The notes beneath the pieces are model-generated. The model searched no databases. It saw only the letters and a list, made by a program, of their open reading frames with translations, and was not told where the DNA came from. Shown in pieces: positions 12,256 to 20,839 of a stretch of 33,667 nt of DNA. The translations under genes were made by a program, and so were the position numbers. Position 1 is the first letter of the stretch; each line of letters opens with the position of its first letter. The stretch is from a candidate division Zixibacteria bacterium HGW-Zixibacteria-1 (GTDB lineage: Bacteria; Zixibacteria; MSB-5A5; GN15; PGXB01): positions 1-33,667 of the forward strand of contig PGXB01000041.1 of assembly GCA_002838945.1 (NCBI GenBank). The letters are read 5' to 3'.

Positions 12256-13113
12256 TTACTTAACCATATTTTTCTTGGCCAGTTCCCTGGGCAGCGGGAT
12301 ATAATCAATTCCTGCCGCTATTTTCTGGCCGTTCTCGGAGAGGGCCCAGTTAACCAGTTTCTGTATTTGGCCGGCCGGCTTTCCATTAAAGAACCAGTAG
12401 AGCTCACGGGAAACGGGGTAGGTTCCATTGGAGATTGTTTCCATTGAAGGCAGAATTGCCTTATCCTTTTCGTCTTTATTAACGGCGGCATATTTGACAC
12501 CTTTGGCCCAGGCGATACCGCCATAGCCGATACCGTTTATATCTTTGGAAACGGCATTAACAACGGCCGCAGTGCCGGGAAGGGTCTGGGTATAATCGGA
12601 ATAGTCTTCGCCGTCCAGGACATGCTCCTTAAAGAAGGCATATGTTCCTGAATTATTTTCTCGGCTGTATAGAATGATCCTGGAATCTTTGCCGCCGACC
12701 TCTTTCCAGTTTGTGATAGCACCGGTATAGATTCCTTTGAGTTGTGCGAAATTGAGGCTGCCGACCGGATTGCTTTCATGAAGAAATACCGCGATGCCAT
12801 CAAGGGCAACCGAGACACGATACGGCTTGACGCCGGCCGCTTCAGCCTGCTTGTATTCTTTCTCTTTCATATCGCGAGAAGCCTCGCAAATATCGGTGCT
12901 GCCGTTGAGAAGAGCGGCAATACCGGTTCCGGAACCGCCGCCGGATACCTGAATAACGGCACCGGGATTTTCTTTCATATATTCCTCGGCCCAGCGTTGA
13001 CCAAGCCGAATGAGGGTATCGGAACCCTTAATGGTGACAGTACTGCCGGCCATCAACATATCGAAGGCAGCAAGTATCACCATGGCTGTCATAAGAATAA
13101 TTGTCTTTTTCAT
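12256..13113 (-). CDS. pstS: Periplasmic phosphate-binding protein PstS
   Basis: PstS captures phosphate in the periplasm and delivers it to PstCA. A signal peptide (basic MKK, hydrophobic 4-21, cleavage likely after MLMA near residue 22) is followed by the family hallmarks: IKGSDTLIRLGQRWAEEY (28-45) and VSGGGSGTGIAALLNGSTDI (56-75), whose Ser/Thr/Gly loops bind the anion. RENNSGTYAFFKE also fits the family. Length 285 aa is typical of the shorter PstS group. No lipobox cysteine is present, so it should be a soluble periplasmic protein. AGGAG lies 7 nt before the ATG. It lies 22 bp after the porin gene and 81 bp before pstC. Confidence 0.95.
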   Translation of the reverse strand: MKKTIILMTAMVILAAFDMLMAGSTVTIKGSDTLIRLGQRWAEEYMKENPGAVIQVSGGGSGTGIAALLNGSTDICEASRDMKEKEYKQAEAAGVKPYRVSVALDGIAVFLHESNPVGSLNFAQLKGIYTGAITNWKEVGGKDSRIILYSRENNSGTYAFFKEHVLDGEDYSDYTQTLPGTAAVVNAVSKDINGIGYGGIAWAKGVKYAAVNKDEKDKAILPSMETISNGTYPVSRELYWFFNGKPAGQIQKLVNWALSENGQKIAAGIDYIPLPRELAKKNMVK

Positions 13114-13135
13114 CCAAAATCTCCTGAGGATACTT

Positions 13136-14293
13136 TTATATACTTATTTGATAGACAACTTGAATTTTTTGATCCTTGCCGAAATTCTTGCCGACCGATG
13201 GGACCTTGCCCATACCGCCGACATTGTCTCCATAATCCGTCGTTTCAAACGTCAACATGACCAGGTTCCCATTATAGAGATCATACGAAACGCCGCCGAT
13301 GAGCATGTTGTAGGCGGTTTTGTCGGAAGCCAGCTTATTATCGGAATCGGTGTCAAAATGGTCATAACGTCCGAATACCGAGAATTTGTTATCGGTACTC
13401 GGAATTTTAACATTGGCGAAAACGGAGTAGCCCTGAGTTTTAAGAGCCTTGCCGGTAGAATCGATCCACTCACCCTTGGCATTGCCTTCGGTCATAAGAT
13501 ACTGCGCGGTCAGTATAAACATCGGGTGTTCATAACTGAGCATACCCAGATGGACAAAATAATCAGGAATTTCAAGAGTATCGGGAAGGTTGCCTTTTCC
13601 AAGAATACCGAAATAACTCACCTGCAATCCGGGAGCGACATCGGCCAGCGGACGCACCGTGAGCCGGAGTTCGCCGACTTTATTGTTGTTATTTTCTTTG
13701 GCGTGGTATCCGCTTCCATTATAGACACCGACCTGCCAACTTCCGAAACGGCCGTCATAATGGCTGTTACCGGTTTTCCCGGCGGCATCTTCCAGTTTCC
13801 CGCCGAAGCCGCCCTGAAGGCTCACACCGAGGTCGGCCGAGTTGAGAACACCGGCCCGTTCGATAAACATGGTGCCCTGACAGCGATAAGGATTTATATG
13901 CTCCTCAAAATCAAGCCACGGAATGTGACCCAGCCCCAATTCAGCCTTGATAGCGGTAAAAAATCCGGCATCATTCGGCATTAAAGTGCCATAAAAGTAT
14001 TTCTGGCGTATTTTGTAATCGCCTTTGTCGTCCTGTGTAAGATCCATGGTCAGACGCATGCCGATCCAGAATTCCATTTTCTTTTCGAGCGTGAAATATC
14101 CCCGCGTAAGACTGAACTGATTATATGTGGTGTCTTTATCATTGGCCAAACCGGTTTTGCCGTTGGAGTAGTCAAAATAAGCCAATGAGCTGATTTTGAT
14201 GCCGTCAAGAGGCGATTTCTTGGTTTCATCAGCATTGGCCCCCACAAAGAAGGCCAGTATAACCACAGTAATGTTGATGATAACTTTTTTCAC
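13136..14293 (-). CDS. Outer-membrane porin, probably phosphate-selective (OprP/OprO-like)
   Basis: This exported beta-barrel protein probably lets phosphate cross the outer membrane. The signal peptide covers about 1-21 (MKKVIINITVVILAFFVGANA). The rest is rich in alternating aromatic/hydrophobic strands (for example FSLTRGYFTLEKKMEFWIGMRLTMDL) and ends in a barrel-closing strand, IQVVYQISI. The start is GTG at 14293 with GGGGAAG upstream. Length 385 aa fits a 16-strand-type porin. Placement directly before pstS and after phoR, with a Pho-box-like array in its promoter, argues for phosphate uptake. The specificity is inferred from context, since I see no diagnostic arginine ladder by eye. 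Confidence 0.75.
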   Translation of the reverse strand: MKKVIINITVVILAFFVGANADETKKSPLDGIKISSLAYFDYSNGKTGLANDKDTTYNQFSLTRGYFTLEKKMEFWIGMRLTMDLTQDDKGDYKIRQKYFYGTLMPNDAGFFTAIKAELGLGHIPWLDFEEHINPYRCQGTMFIERAGVLNSADLGVSLQGGFGGKLEDAAGKTGNSHYDGRFGSWQVGVYNGSGYHAKENNNNKVGELRLTVRPLADVAPGLQVSYFGILGKGNLPDTLEIPDYFVHLGMLSYEHPMFILTAQYLMTEGNAKGEWIDSTGKALKTQGYSVFANVKIPSTDNKFSVFGRYDHFDTDSDNKLASDKTAYNMLIGGVSYDLYNGNLVMLTFETTDYGDNVGGMGKVPSVGKNFGKDQKIQVVYQISI

Positions 14294-14472
14294 TTTATTC
14301 TTCCCCTGATTTTAATCGCATAATATTTACGAAATTAGGAACTAATCCCGGGCTCCATAATGTCGGTTTTCTTCAGGCCACCTCCCCCTGTCGAGCTTTT
14401 GCCAGCGGGATTCAATTTCATGTCATTCCGGTCATGTTTTCTTGTTCATTTCGTAACATTTAACTGTTGAAT

Positions 14473-14500
14473 TGTTAGAGAAATGTTAGGGAACTGCTAA
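14473..14500 (-). promoter_or_regulatory. Putative Pho box upstream of the porin-pst operon
   Basis: On the minus strand, TTAGCA, CTAACA and CTAACA are spaced exactly 11 bp apart (plus-strand hexamers at 14495, 14484 and 14473), 180-200 bp before the porin start. E. coli PhoB boxes (CTGTCAT repeats) and Bacillus PhoP boxes (TTAACA-type) share this 11-bp pitch, one helical turn. It lies in the 299-bp gap between phoR and the porin, where an operon promoter is needed. A similar array precedes phoB. Confidence 0.55.
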
Positions 14501-14592
14501 ATGATCATTATGATATTACGTTTCATTAAGTTATTGTAAAATCTTAATTTATCAAGAATTTATTAGATTTTATGTAAAATATAGAAATCCGC

Positions 14593-16380
14593 TTATTTGC
14601 CGGAATATTTGGCCGGGAAGCGGATTGTAAAGGTGCTGCCCCGGCCAGGCTCGCTTTCGACATCGACCGTACCGCCGTGGGCCAGTACAATATGTTTCAC
14701 GATCGCCAGTCCCAGGCCGGTTCCGCCCATTTTACGGCTTCTGGCTTTATCGGCCCGATAAAATCGCTCAAACAGGCGCGGTATATGCGAGCGGCTTATA
14801 CCGATGCCCTCATCGACTACGCTTAAACATATTTCATCGCCGGCTTGCCTGCACCCCACCGTTATTTCCTTGCCATCTTCACTATATTTTATGGCGTTAT
14901 CGATAAGATTGACAACGGCATGCTCGAGAAGCGGAGCATTCATCATGGCCCTTATGTCGGCACTGCAGGACTGGTTAATCTTTATATGTTTTTCTTTAGC
15001 TTTGATTTCGCATGATTGCACGGCCGCCTCTATAATCGCCTTTACCACCCCTTCTTCCATTTCGATACGATCTTCTTCACTCTCCTGTTCTATGCGGGAA
15101 AGGCTTAAAATATCCTCGATAATGGCATTGAGTCGATCAGCCTGGCGGGCAATAATTCTTAAGAATTTTTCGGAATCGGGATCATTTTTCATTGGCCCGT
15201 CGAGCAGGGTCTCCACGAAGCCTTTGATTGATGTGATCGGTGTTTTCAGTTCATGGGAAACATTGGCTACAAATTCCCGCCTGACATTTTCAAGGTGCCT
15301 GAGTCGGGTCATGTCATTGAGTACGATCAAGGCGCCGATTCTATTCTGAGAAGCATCCAGAAGCGGGGTTCCGTTGGCTCGAAGAAAGCGATCGCCGTCG
15401 GCGCTGATTGTAATTTCCTGTTCGATCGGTGCGGTTGAAGCAAGCGTTTCTGCGACCACTCGATGCAGGTCGGAATTGCGGATTGCCTCCTGAATGCTCC
15501 GGCCCTCGATATTTTTCCTTTCAGCACCAAACAGCTTTTCGGCGGCATCATTTATATCCAGGACTATTTCTTTGTTATCAACGGCAATGACCCCTTCGGT
15601 CATGCTGGCCAGAATAGCTTCCTGTTCATTACGTTGTCTAATAATGGTCCGGATACGTTCGTCGAGCTGACGGGCCATTTGGTTCATGGCTTCGGCCAGG
15701 TCGCGAATTTCCTCGGTATCCGGTACCGGCAGTTTGTAATTGAATTCTCCGGACGCAAAGCGCCTCGCTCCTTCGCTCAATTCCACCAGCGGACGGCTCA
15801 TTTTGCGGGAAATACCAAGACTCAGGACTGCCGCAACAATTGCCACAATAATACCGCTCAGGATAATTCCCAGACTGATACCGGACAACTCACGATCGAT
15901 AGCAGAAACCGATATCGCTGTCCGAACGGCGCCGATAATGCTGTTATTTTCATAAAGCGGTATGGCGACGTACATCAAATTTTGCTGCAAGGTATTGCTG
16001 AAACGGGTTTCAATACCGGTTTTTCCGGCAAGCGCCGCGGCCAATTCAGGACGATTGGCATGATTTTCCATCTTTGCAGGATCGCTTTCGGAATCGCCGA
16101 CTACTGTACCATCTGATAATATAATTGTAATGCGAGTAGAAGTTTTCCGCCCCAGATCCTTGCACAGGACATCCAGGGAATCCAAATTCTCATTAAGGAT
16201 ATAATTCTGAATCTGATCCCTGATAAGCTGAGCCCTGACCTCGAGGACTTCCCGTGTCTTGTTCATAAAGAAGCCGCTTAGAGAACTGGATGCGTACCAC
16301 AGAACAATCACTAATGATATAATCAGGATCGCGAGAAATGGAACATACAACTGCCACAGAAGCTTGCGAGTGCTCATCAT
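14593..16380 (-). CDS. phoR: Phosphate-regulon sensor histidine kinase PhoR
   Basis: This inner-membrane kinase phosphorylates PhoB when phosphate is scarce. It has a membrane segment at 12-30, an extracytoplasmic sensor domain at about 35-165, a second membrane segment at about 168-190, HAMP at about 191-243, PAS at about 250-358, HisKA with phospho-acceptor His376 (FVANVSHELKTPITSIKGF), and an ATPase domain with Asn495 (N box), DEGIG 523-527, FERFYRAD 537-544 and GGTGLGL 552-558. The extra periplasmic domain and 595-residue length match the longer PhoR type of Gram-positives and FCB bacteria rather than the 431-aa E. coli form. The ATG overlaps the phoB stop by 4 bp, with AAGGAAG upstream. 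Confidence 0.93.
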   Translation of the reverse strand: MMSTRKLLWQLYVPFLAILIISLVIVLWYASSSLSGFFMNKTREVLEVRAQLIRDQIQNYILNENLDSLDVLCKDLGRKTSTRITIILSDGTVVGDSESDPAKMENHANRPELAAALAGKTGIETRFSNTLQQNLMYVAIPLYENNSIIGAVRTAISVSAIDRELSGISLGIILSGIIVAIVAAVLSLGISRKMSRPLVELSEGARRFASGEFNYKLPVPDTEEIRDLAEAMNQMARQLDERIRTIIRQRNEQEAILASMTEGVIAVDNKEIVLDINDAAEKLFGAERKNIEGRSIQEAIRNSDLHRVVAETLASTAPIEQEITISADGDRFLRANGTPLLDASQNRIGALIVLNDMTRLRHLENVRREFVANVSHELKTPITSIKGFVETLLDGPMKNDPDSEKFLRIIARQADRLNAIIEDILSLSRIEQESEEDRIEMEEGVVKAIIEAAVQSCEIKAKEKHIKINQSCSADIRAMMNAPLLEHAVVNLIDNAIKYSEDGKEITVGCRQAGDEICLSVVDEGIGISRSHIPRLFERFYRADKARSRKMGGTGLGLAIVKHIVLAHGGTVDVESEPGRGSTFTIRFPAKYSGK

Positions 16381-17066
16381 TCTTCCTTAAATCTGTAGCC
16401 GACTCCGCGTACGGTTTCAATCAGCGTTCCGTATTCGCCAAGTTTTTTTCTCAGGCCGACAATCTGGACATCAACCGACCGATCGGTCACGGGATAATCC
16501 TCGCCCTTAATTTCATTCACAATCTGATATCTCGTAAATACCCATCCCCGGCGCCTGACAAGAAGATGCAGTATCTGAAATTCGGTATAGGTCAAATCGA
16601 CTTTCTGCCCATTGGCCTGAACCTCTCTTCGCCCCGGGTGTACTAATAAACCCGAAACATTTAACACAGCCTCCACGGTTTTTGTTTCACTCGATTTACG
16701 ACGCAAGACCGCCTTGGTTCGGGCCAGTAACACTCTCGGACTGAAAGGCTTGGTGAGATAATCATCCGCCCCCAGTTCCAGTCCCGCAACGATATCGGCC
16801 TCTTCCCCTTTGGCAGTCACCATGATAATGGGAATATGGGCGGTTTTTTGATCGCTTTTTAATTGCCGGCAGATTTCGAGGCCGTCGATTCCGGGCAGCA
16901 TCAAATCCAACAGAATCAGGTCGGGTTGTTTGCCGCTGACGGAACTAAGGGCATCCTCGCCCGAAAACGCACTAATGGGCTGAAAGCCCTCACGGGCAAG
17001 ATTATATCTTATAAGCTCCTGAATGTCTTCCTCATCTTCCACGATGAGTATCGTTTCTTTTGACAT
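16377..17066 (-). CDS. phoB: Phosphate-regulon response regulator PhoB
   Basis: PhoB is an OmpR-family transcription factor. The receiver domain (about 4-120) has the acidic pair Asp11/Glu12, phospho-acceptor Asp54 (LILLDLMLPGIDG), Thr84 and Lys106. The winged-helix DNA-binding domain (about 133-227) contains LTYTEFQILHLLVRRRGWVFTR and DVQIVGLRKKLG, and ends in the ETVRGVGYRF signature. Length 229 aa is exactly family size. It is the first gene of the phoBR pair. Putative Pho boxes lie just upstream, which implies autoregulation, and the PAP2 phosphatase gene diverges from the same intergenic region. PhoP-like naming would be equally valid. Confidence 0.94.
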   Translation of the reverse strand: MSKETILIVEDEEDIQELIRYNLAREGFQPISAFSGEDALSSVSGKQPDLILLDLMLPGIDGLEICRQLKSDQKTAHIPIIMVTAKGEEADIVAGLELGADDYLTKPFSPRVLLARTKAVLRRKSSETKTVEAVLNVSGLLVHPGRREVQANGQKVDLTYTEFQILHLLVRRRGWVFTRYQIVNEIKGEDYPVTDRSVDVQIVGLRKKLGEYGTLIETVRGVGYRFKEE

Positions 17067-17141
17067 ATGCCCCTCCGCGGCAATAACATTAAAATTCGAT
17101 TAAGCCGCTTTTCATTAATGATATATCCGCCCGAAAGATTA

Positions 17142-17177
17142 GGTTTTTGTTAAGAGCGTGTTAGAACTTTATGTTAA
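17142..17177 (-). promoter_or_regulatory. Putative Pho box and promoter of phoBR
   Basis: On the minus strand, CTAACA and TTAACA are 11 bp apart (plus-strand hexamers 17159-17164 and 17148-17153). A third copy, TTAACA (17172-17177), is offset by 13 bp. Taking CTAACA as the -35, a 17-bp spacer leads to TAATCT as a -10, so a bound PhoB would occupy the -35 region as in class-II Pho promoters. It lies 80-110 bp before the phoB ATG, inside the 307-bp region shared with the divergent PAP2 gene. Confidence 0.5.
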
Positions 17178-17280
17178 TCAGGTCAGGACTCTAAAATCAA
17201 GTCAATTCTTTTGAAATATGCGAAGACGCGGTCAAATTATGGCAAATGAAAATCAAAGTGGATATTCAAATGCGGAACAG

Positions 17281-17309
17281 TTGATTTTCCTGTCATTTTA
17301 TCTTATTAA
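17281..17309 (+). promoter_or_regulatory. Candidate promoter of the PAP2 phosphatase gene
   Basis: TTGATT (17281-17286) and TATTAA (17304-17309) are separated by 17 bp, each matching the sigma70 consensus at 4 of 6 positions. The spacer contains CTGTCAT, a half-site identical to the E. coli Pho-box unit, but only one copy is present. It lies 65 bp before the ATG. Confidence 0.35.
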
Positions 17310-17373
17310 TATTAAAGCAGGCTTCTACAAGTAAAGAAATGTTACCGGCCCCCCAATAGGTATTCTGTCGGGT

Positions 17374-18216
17374 ATGAGACAAATGAATCAATTGACCACA
17401 TCAGTACTTTTTGCGGCAATAATTATCGCAACAACTGTTCATGCCGAGAAGGTCTTTCTTACATCCGGCGAAGTTGCAGGAATCAGTGCCGGCACGCTGG
17501 GGCTGTTTGCGGGAGGCCGATTGTTTACTAATGTCGATTCGGCCAGACATTCATTGTACGAAGAGCCATTACCTTTTGAAGTTTCACTGCAGCGTTTCGT
17601 GGGGGGAAGATATTATTCCGGCAAAAGCAATTTTCTTGACAGCGATTTCGGTTCGGCGGTGACCCCGGTGGCAGGCGGGATAGCGCTTGTAGCCGTAGAT
17701 CTCGGATGGCCGGGTGAACAGATGGAAGAGATATCCATGCAGGATTTGTTCTTATACACCAGCGGGATGCTGGCCAATAAAGGGATCAACGACATATTCA
17801 AAGGATTGATCGCCCGTCCCCGCCCCTATTACAAGATTGAGCAGGAACAAAATAAATCTTATACAAAAGCCTATTCTTCATTTGACCGGGCGTCATTTTA
17901 TTCCGGGCATACATCCAGCGCCTTTTTTTCGGTGAGTTTTCTCAATCATCGAATTCGGTCGACATTGCGGCGCGAATTATCGGCCGATACATATAAAAAC
18001 TGGCGATGGCTGTCACCGACCATTTTATACGGCTGGGCCTCGATGGTGGGATGGTCGCGTTTGCATGCTTATAAGCATTACCTTTCGGATGTAGTCATCG
18101 GCGCCCTGGCGGGCTCTCTCATGGCTGAGTTAATGTGGTTTTTTGGAGAAGCAGAAAAGAATCAGACAACCGGCGAGAATTCTCCTCGTATGCTCAAGAT
18201 CAGCTTTTATTTTTAG
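17374..18216 (+). CDS. Exported PAP2-family acid phosphatase
   Basis: This is a vanadium-haloperoxidase-fold phosphatase that hydrolyses phosphate monoesters or lipid phosphates outside the cytoplasm. All three PAP2 motifs are present: K143-x6-R150-P151 (KGLIARPRP), SGHT at 177-180 with His179, and S228-R229...H235...D239 (SRLHAYKHYLSD). Residues 1-24 form a signal peptide (cleavage after VHA). Several hydrophobic stretches may anchor it in a membrane, and it ends KISFYF. It diverges from phoB and shares a regulatory region with it, so a role in phosphate scavenging under Pho control is plausible. It could instead recycle undecaprenyl pyrophosphate. The ribosome-binding site is weak, and Met4 is an alternative start. 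Confidence 0.85.
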   Translation: MRQMNQLTTSVLFAAIIIATTVHAEKVFLTSGEVAGISAGTLGLFAGGRLFTNVDSARHSLYEEPLPFEVSLQRFVGGRYYSGKSNFLDSDFGSAVTPVAGGIALVAVDLGWPGEQMEEISMQDLFLYTSGMLANKGINDIFKGLIARPRPYYKIEQEQNKSYTKAYSSFDRASFYSGHTSSAFFSVSFLNHRIRSTLRRELSADTYKNWRWLSPTILYGWASMVGWSRLHAYKHYLSDVVIGALAGSLMAELMWFFGEAEKNQTTGENSPRMLKISFYF

Positions 18217-18225
18217 CTTCAGCTT

Positions 18226-18270
18226 AAAAAAAGGACGATATGAGTTTTATCGCAAAGACTCACATCGTCC
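18226..18270 (-). terminator. Terminator downstream of the DsrK-like gene
   Basis: A 13-bp stem with one mismatch (18233-18245 with 18258-18270) has a 12-nt loop. It is preceded on the plus strand by seven A, giving a run of seven T after the hairpin on the minus strand. It ends the Rrf2-DsrM-DsrK-like operon and lies 17 bp past the PAP2 stop codon, so it may also help terminate that gene. Confidence 0.75.
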
Positions 18271-18315
18271 ATTATTGAAAAAATGCTGCAATGTGTCACA
18301 GCTTATTTCATATCA

Positions 18316-19926
18316 TCAATGAAAATCCCACTCATGGAATCCTTCACGGACATCGGTCATGGCATTAACGACCAGTTCCACCAGGCCGCCATATAATATT
18401 CCGGCTTTTTCCCAGGCATCATAATATGTCAACAGATCCCGAATCTGGCCCTTGCAGTTGGAACATGGGGCGCAGACATATTTATGAACGTCGGGTGAAA
18501 GCTCTTCCCTCGTGAAGGCATTCAGGATCTGTGTGAATTTCTTTCGTCCCGGGAGCAGATTCCGCCAGTTGGGGAAATTATTCGATTGCATGATGGCAAA
18601 GCCGCTGCCGCCTCCGCAACAGTAATTATTGACGCCATGCGGGGTCATCTCACGGAACTGCGGACAGATTTTTTTGAGGACTCGCCGCTGCGGCTCGACA
18701 ATACCCATGGAACGAGTCATATTACACGGGTCATGCAGGGTAACCGGGAATTCATTACGCGATGGATCGACCTTTACTTTTCCATTCATGACAATATCTT
18801 CGAGGGTCACCATGCAGGATTCGCGATGAATGTTGCTTTCCCCCAGCCAGATGCGATCGGCGATCGGCATGATGGCCTTATGGGCATGGCCACATTCTCC
18901 GGCGACGACTTTCTTCACACCCAGTTTTTTTGCGACTTCGGCATGCTTCAGAGTTACTTTGGCAAGTTGAACATCATCATAAAAAAGACCATAGTTGACC
19001 GAATCATAACCCACCATATCGCTGGACAGGGTCCAGCTTATTCCCGCCATTTCAAAAATAATGGCGAAGGCTTCGATATTCTCCGGCCATGAGAGAAATT
19101 CGCCGGCATTGTGGATCAATAGAATATCGGCTCCTGATTTGTCGAAGGGAATTTTTATGTTAAGACCGGTGCGATCGGTAATATCCTCTTCAATGAACTC
19201 AATAACATCCATCAAAGCGGTCGGGGTGATACCGGTCGATGAACCGGTTTTAAGCTGCTTGATGGTTCCTTCGGTATGCAATTCGGCGGGCGAGATATTT
19301 AATTCCTGGCTGAATAGTTTTCTGATTTCGCGGGCGATCAAACCATTGTCGACCCCCATCGGACAGGTTTGGGCACAGCGGCGGCATAGATTGCATCGAT
19401 AGGCCAACTGCGCCAGTCGAGCGATGGTATCCCAGTTCAAATCAATATCGGCCCCGGTGAATTTGGCGGTCAATTTTCCGCCGGGCGAGATATATTTTTT
19501 TATGATTCTTCGAAGTATATCGGACCGGAACAAGGGACGATAAATTTCGGCCCGGCCGCTCATTTCGAAAATGGGACAGGCCTCGGAACAGGTGTTGCAC
19601 TTGACGCAATTGTCAAGAGACAGCATAAATGGTTTCAGGAAGGTCCAGTTGTTTTCCTTTGTAAGAAGTTTGCGGAGACCTTCCAGAAATTTGGCGACCA
19701 TGGCCTCTTTTTCGGCCTCGGTTTCCGGCTCAGGGACCACGACATTAAGAAATCCGTCGAGGGAAATATTCTTGCCTTTTCTTTTGGCTTCGGTTACTTC
19801 CGGAACCGGGGTATCTTCCCAGTCTTCGTATGGGAAAGGAAGTTTCGGCAGATCTTTCAGGTCCAGTCTGTATAACTGATCAGTCTTCTTTCCAATATCT
19901 TTGATTCTCGTATCTTTATTGCTCAT
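18316..19926 (-). CDS. DsrK/HdrD-like iron-sulfur oxidoreductase subunit
   Basis: This cytoplasmic Fe-S protein is expected to pair with the membrane cytochrome encoded just upstream and to pass electrons from quinol to a thiol/disulfide-type acceptor. Two ferredoxin clusters are visible: C107-xx-C110-xx-C113-xxx-C117 and C178-xx-C181-xx-C184-xxx-C188. They are followed by CCG-type motifs as in heterodisulfide reductase and DsrK: GECGH (C345), HDPC (C401), NYCCGGGSG (C436-C437) and C485-xx-C488-xx-C491. Such motifs ligate a non-cubane [4Fe-4S] centre. The length of 536 aa matches DsrK/TmcB/HmcF-type proteins. It overlaps the upstream gene by 11 bp. No dsrAB or hdrABC is nearby, so the physiological acceptor is unknown. 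Confidence 0.85.
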   Translation of the reverse strand: MSNKDTRIKDIGKKTDQLYRLDLKDLPKLPFPYEDWEDTPVPEVTEAKRKGKNISLDGFLNVVVPEPETEAEKEAMVAKFLEGLRKLLTKENNWTFLKPFMLSLDNCVKCNTCSEACPIFEMSGRAEIYRPLFRSDILRRIIKKYISPGGKLTAKFTGADIDLNWDTIARLAQLAYRCNLCRRCAQTCPMGVDNGLIAREIRKLFSQELNISPAELHTEGTIKQLKTGSSTGITPTALMDVIEFIEEDITDRTGLNIKIPFDKSGADILLIHNAGEFLSWPENIEAFAIIFEMAGISWTLSSDMVGYDSVNYGLFYDDVQLAKVTLKHAEVAKKLGVKKVVAGECGHAHKAIMPIADRIWLGESNIHRESCMVTLEDIVMNGKVKVDPSRNEFPVTLHDPCNMTRSMGIVEPQRRVLKKICPQFREMTPHGVNNYCCGGGSGFAIMQSNNFPNWRNLLPGRKKFTQILNAFTREELSPDVHKYVCAPCSNCKGQIRDLLTYYDAWEKAGILYGGLVELVVNAMTDVREGFHEWDFH

Positions 19927-20836
19927 TGCCTGACTCCTGTACTACTTCGGCCCATGATTTACCGGTTTTGACATGCGCGCCGTTCCAGCCGACCTTTTCA
20001 TTGAGCAGCTCCATGATATGTTTTTCTATCTTGCTGCCGCGTTCATTGGGTTCGTCATTCCAGCGCACCGAATGATAAAGAAAGTACTTGGCCACGAAGT
20101 GCGACATCCTGGTCAGCGGTATGTACATAATAAGCAGGGATACCAGGACGATTTCGACAGTCATTAACAAAGATAAATCGGCAACGGCGGAGAAAGTCAC
20201 CAGCGAGCCGACATAATTGCGAAGAACGCCGAAAGCGGGATCCGCCCCCCATTGAGCGGTAAGCGTCACACCCACCACGACTATAAATATAATCAAATTA
20301 AAATAATCGGCAGGGGCATTGTAATTGCGCTGAGCCTTATTTGAAGCTCTCCAGATTAACAACCCGATGGCTCCGATTCCAGCCATAATCAAGCCGGCAT
20401 ACCCTAAGATAATTGTCAGATAATGGATAACTAATGCAAACGTTCCGGCATCGGCACCAAATGGCACTCCGGCGATCTCGAGAATTCCACCCAGGAGCAG
20501 CAAAAGCAGCCATCCTATGACCAGATACAAGCCGAGGTGAAAAGGAAGAGAAGATATCCAGACTTTCTTATTATTATGATAGACTCCCTTAAGAAAGAGA
20601 ATTTCTTCCATCATTTCCTTGATTTCATTGAAATAATCGGCGTGACGCGGTTTGCTCCACCAGTCGAGTTCTTCAAGATATGAACCGCCATATTCGGCGC
20701 GTCCCTTTTCATGCGGGACCGGGTAAAGCTCCCACCGAAAACTTTGCGGCGCCGTCATATATCTCAGGACTTTTGCCGCCATCGCGATGAAAGCAACAAT
20801 AACCGAGACATAAGTAATAATTTGAGCCCAATACAT
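19916..20836 (-). CDS. DsrM/NarI-like membrane cytochrome b subunit
   Basis: This is an integral membrane protein of the nitrate-reductase gamma/DsrM type, which carries b hemes and oxidises menaquinol. After an N-terminal membrane segment (about 5-25) comes a cytoplasmic stretch with WELYPVPHEKGRAEYGGSYLEE and WWSKPRHADYFNEIKEM, then about four more hydrophobic segments. Histidines in PFHLGLYLVIG (about 97-107), ALVIHYLTII (about 130-139) and RMSHFVAKYFLYHSVRW (about 248-264) are candidate heme ligands. Length 306 aa. It begins 3 bp after the Rrf2 gene and overlaps the DsrK-like gene, so the three genes are one operon and the two subunits probably form one complex. Confidence 0.83.
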   Translation of the reverse strand: MYWAQIITYVSVIVAFIAMAAKVLRYMTAPQSFRWELYPVPHEKGRAEYGGSYLEELDWWSKPRHADYFNEIKEMMEEILFLKGVYHNNKKVWISSLPFHLGLYLVIGWLLLLLLGGILEIAGVPFGADAGTFALVIHYLTIILGYAGLIMAGIGAIGLLIWRASNKAQRNYNAPADYFNLIIFIVVVGVTLTAQWGADPAFGVLRNYVGSLVTFSAVADLSLLMTVEIVLVSLLIMYIPLTRMSHFVAKYFLYHSVRWNDEPNERGSKIEKHIMELLNEKVGWNGAHVKTGKSWAEVVQESGNEQ

Positions 20837-20839
20837 AGA

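Noticed and set aside
13010-13984. Plus-strand frame of 324 codons over pstS and the porin
   Set aside because: It is a shadow of two well-supported minus-strand genes, with no ribosome-binding site and no recognisable domain.
15463-16116. Plus-strand frame of 217 codons inside phoR, and similar long antisense frames over pstA, pstC, hypD and the M4 gene
   Set aside because: All mirror real genes whose motifs are intact, and none shows family features.
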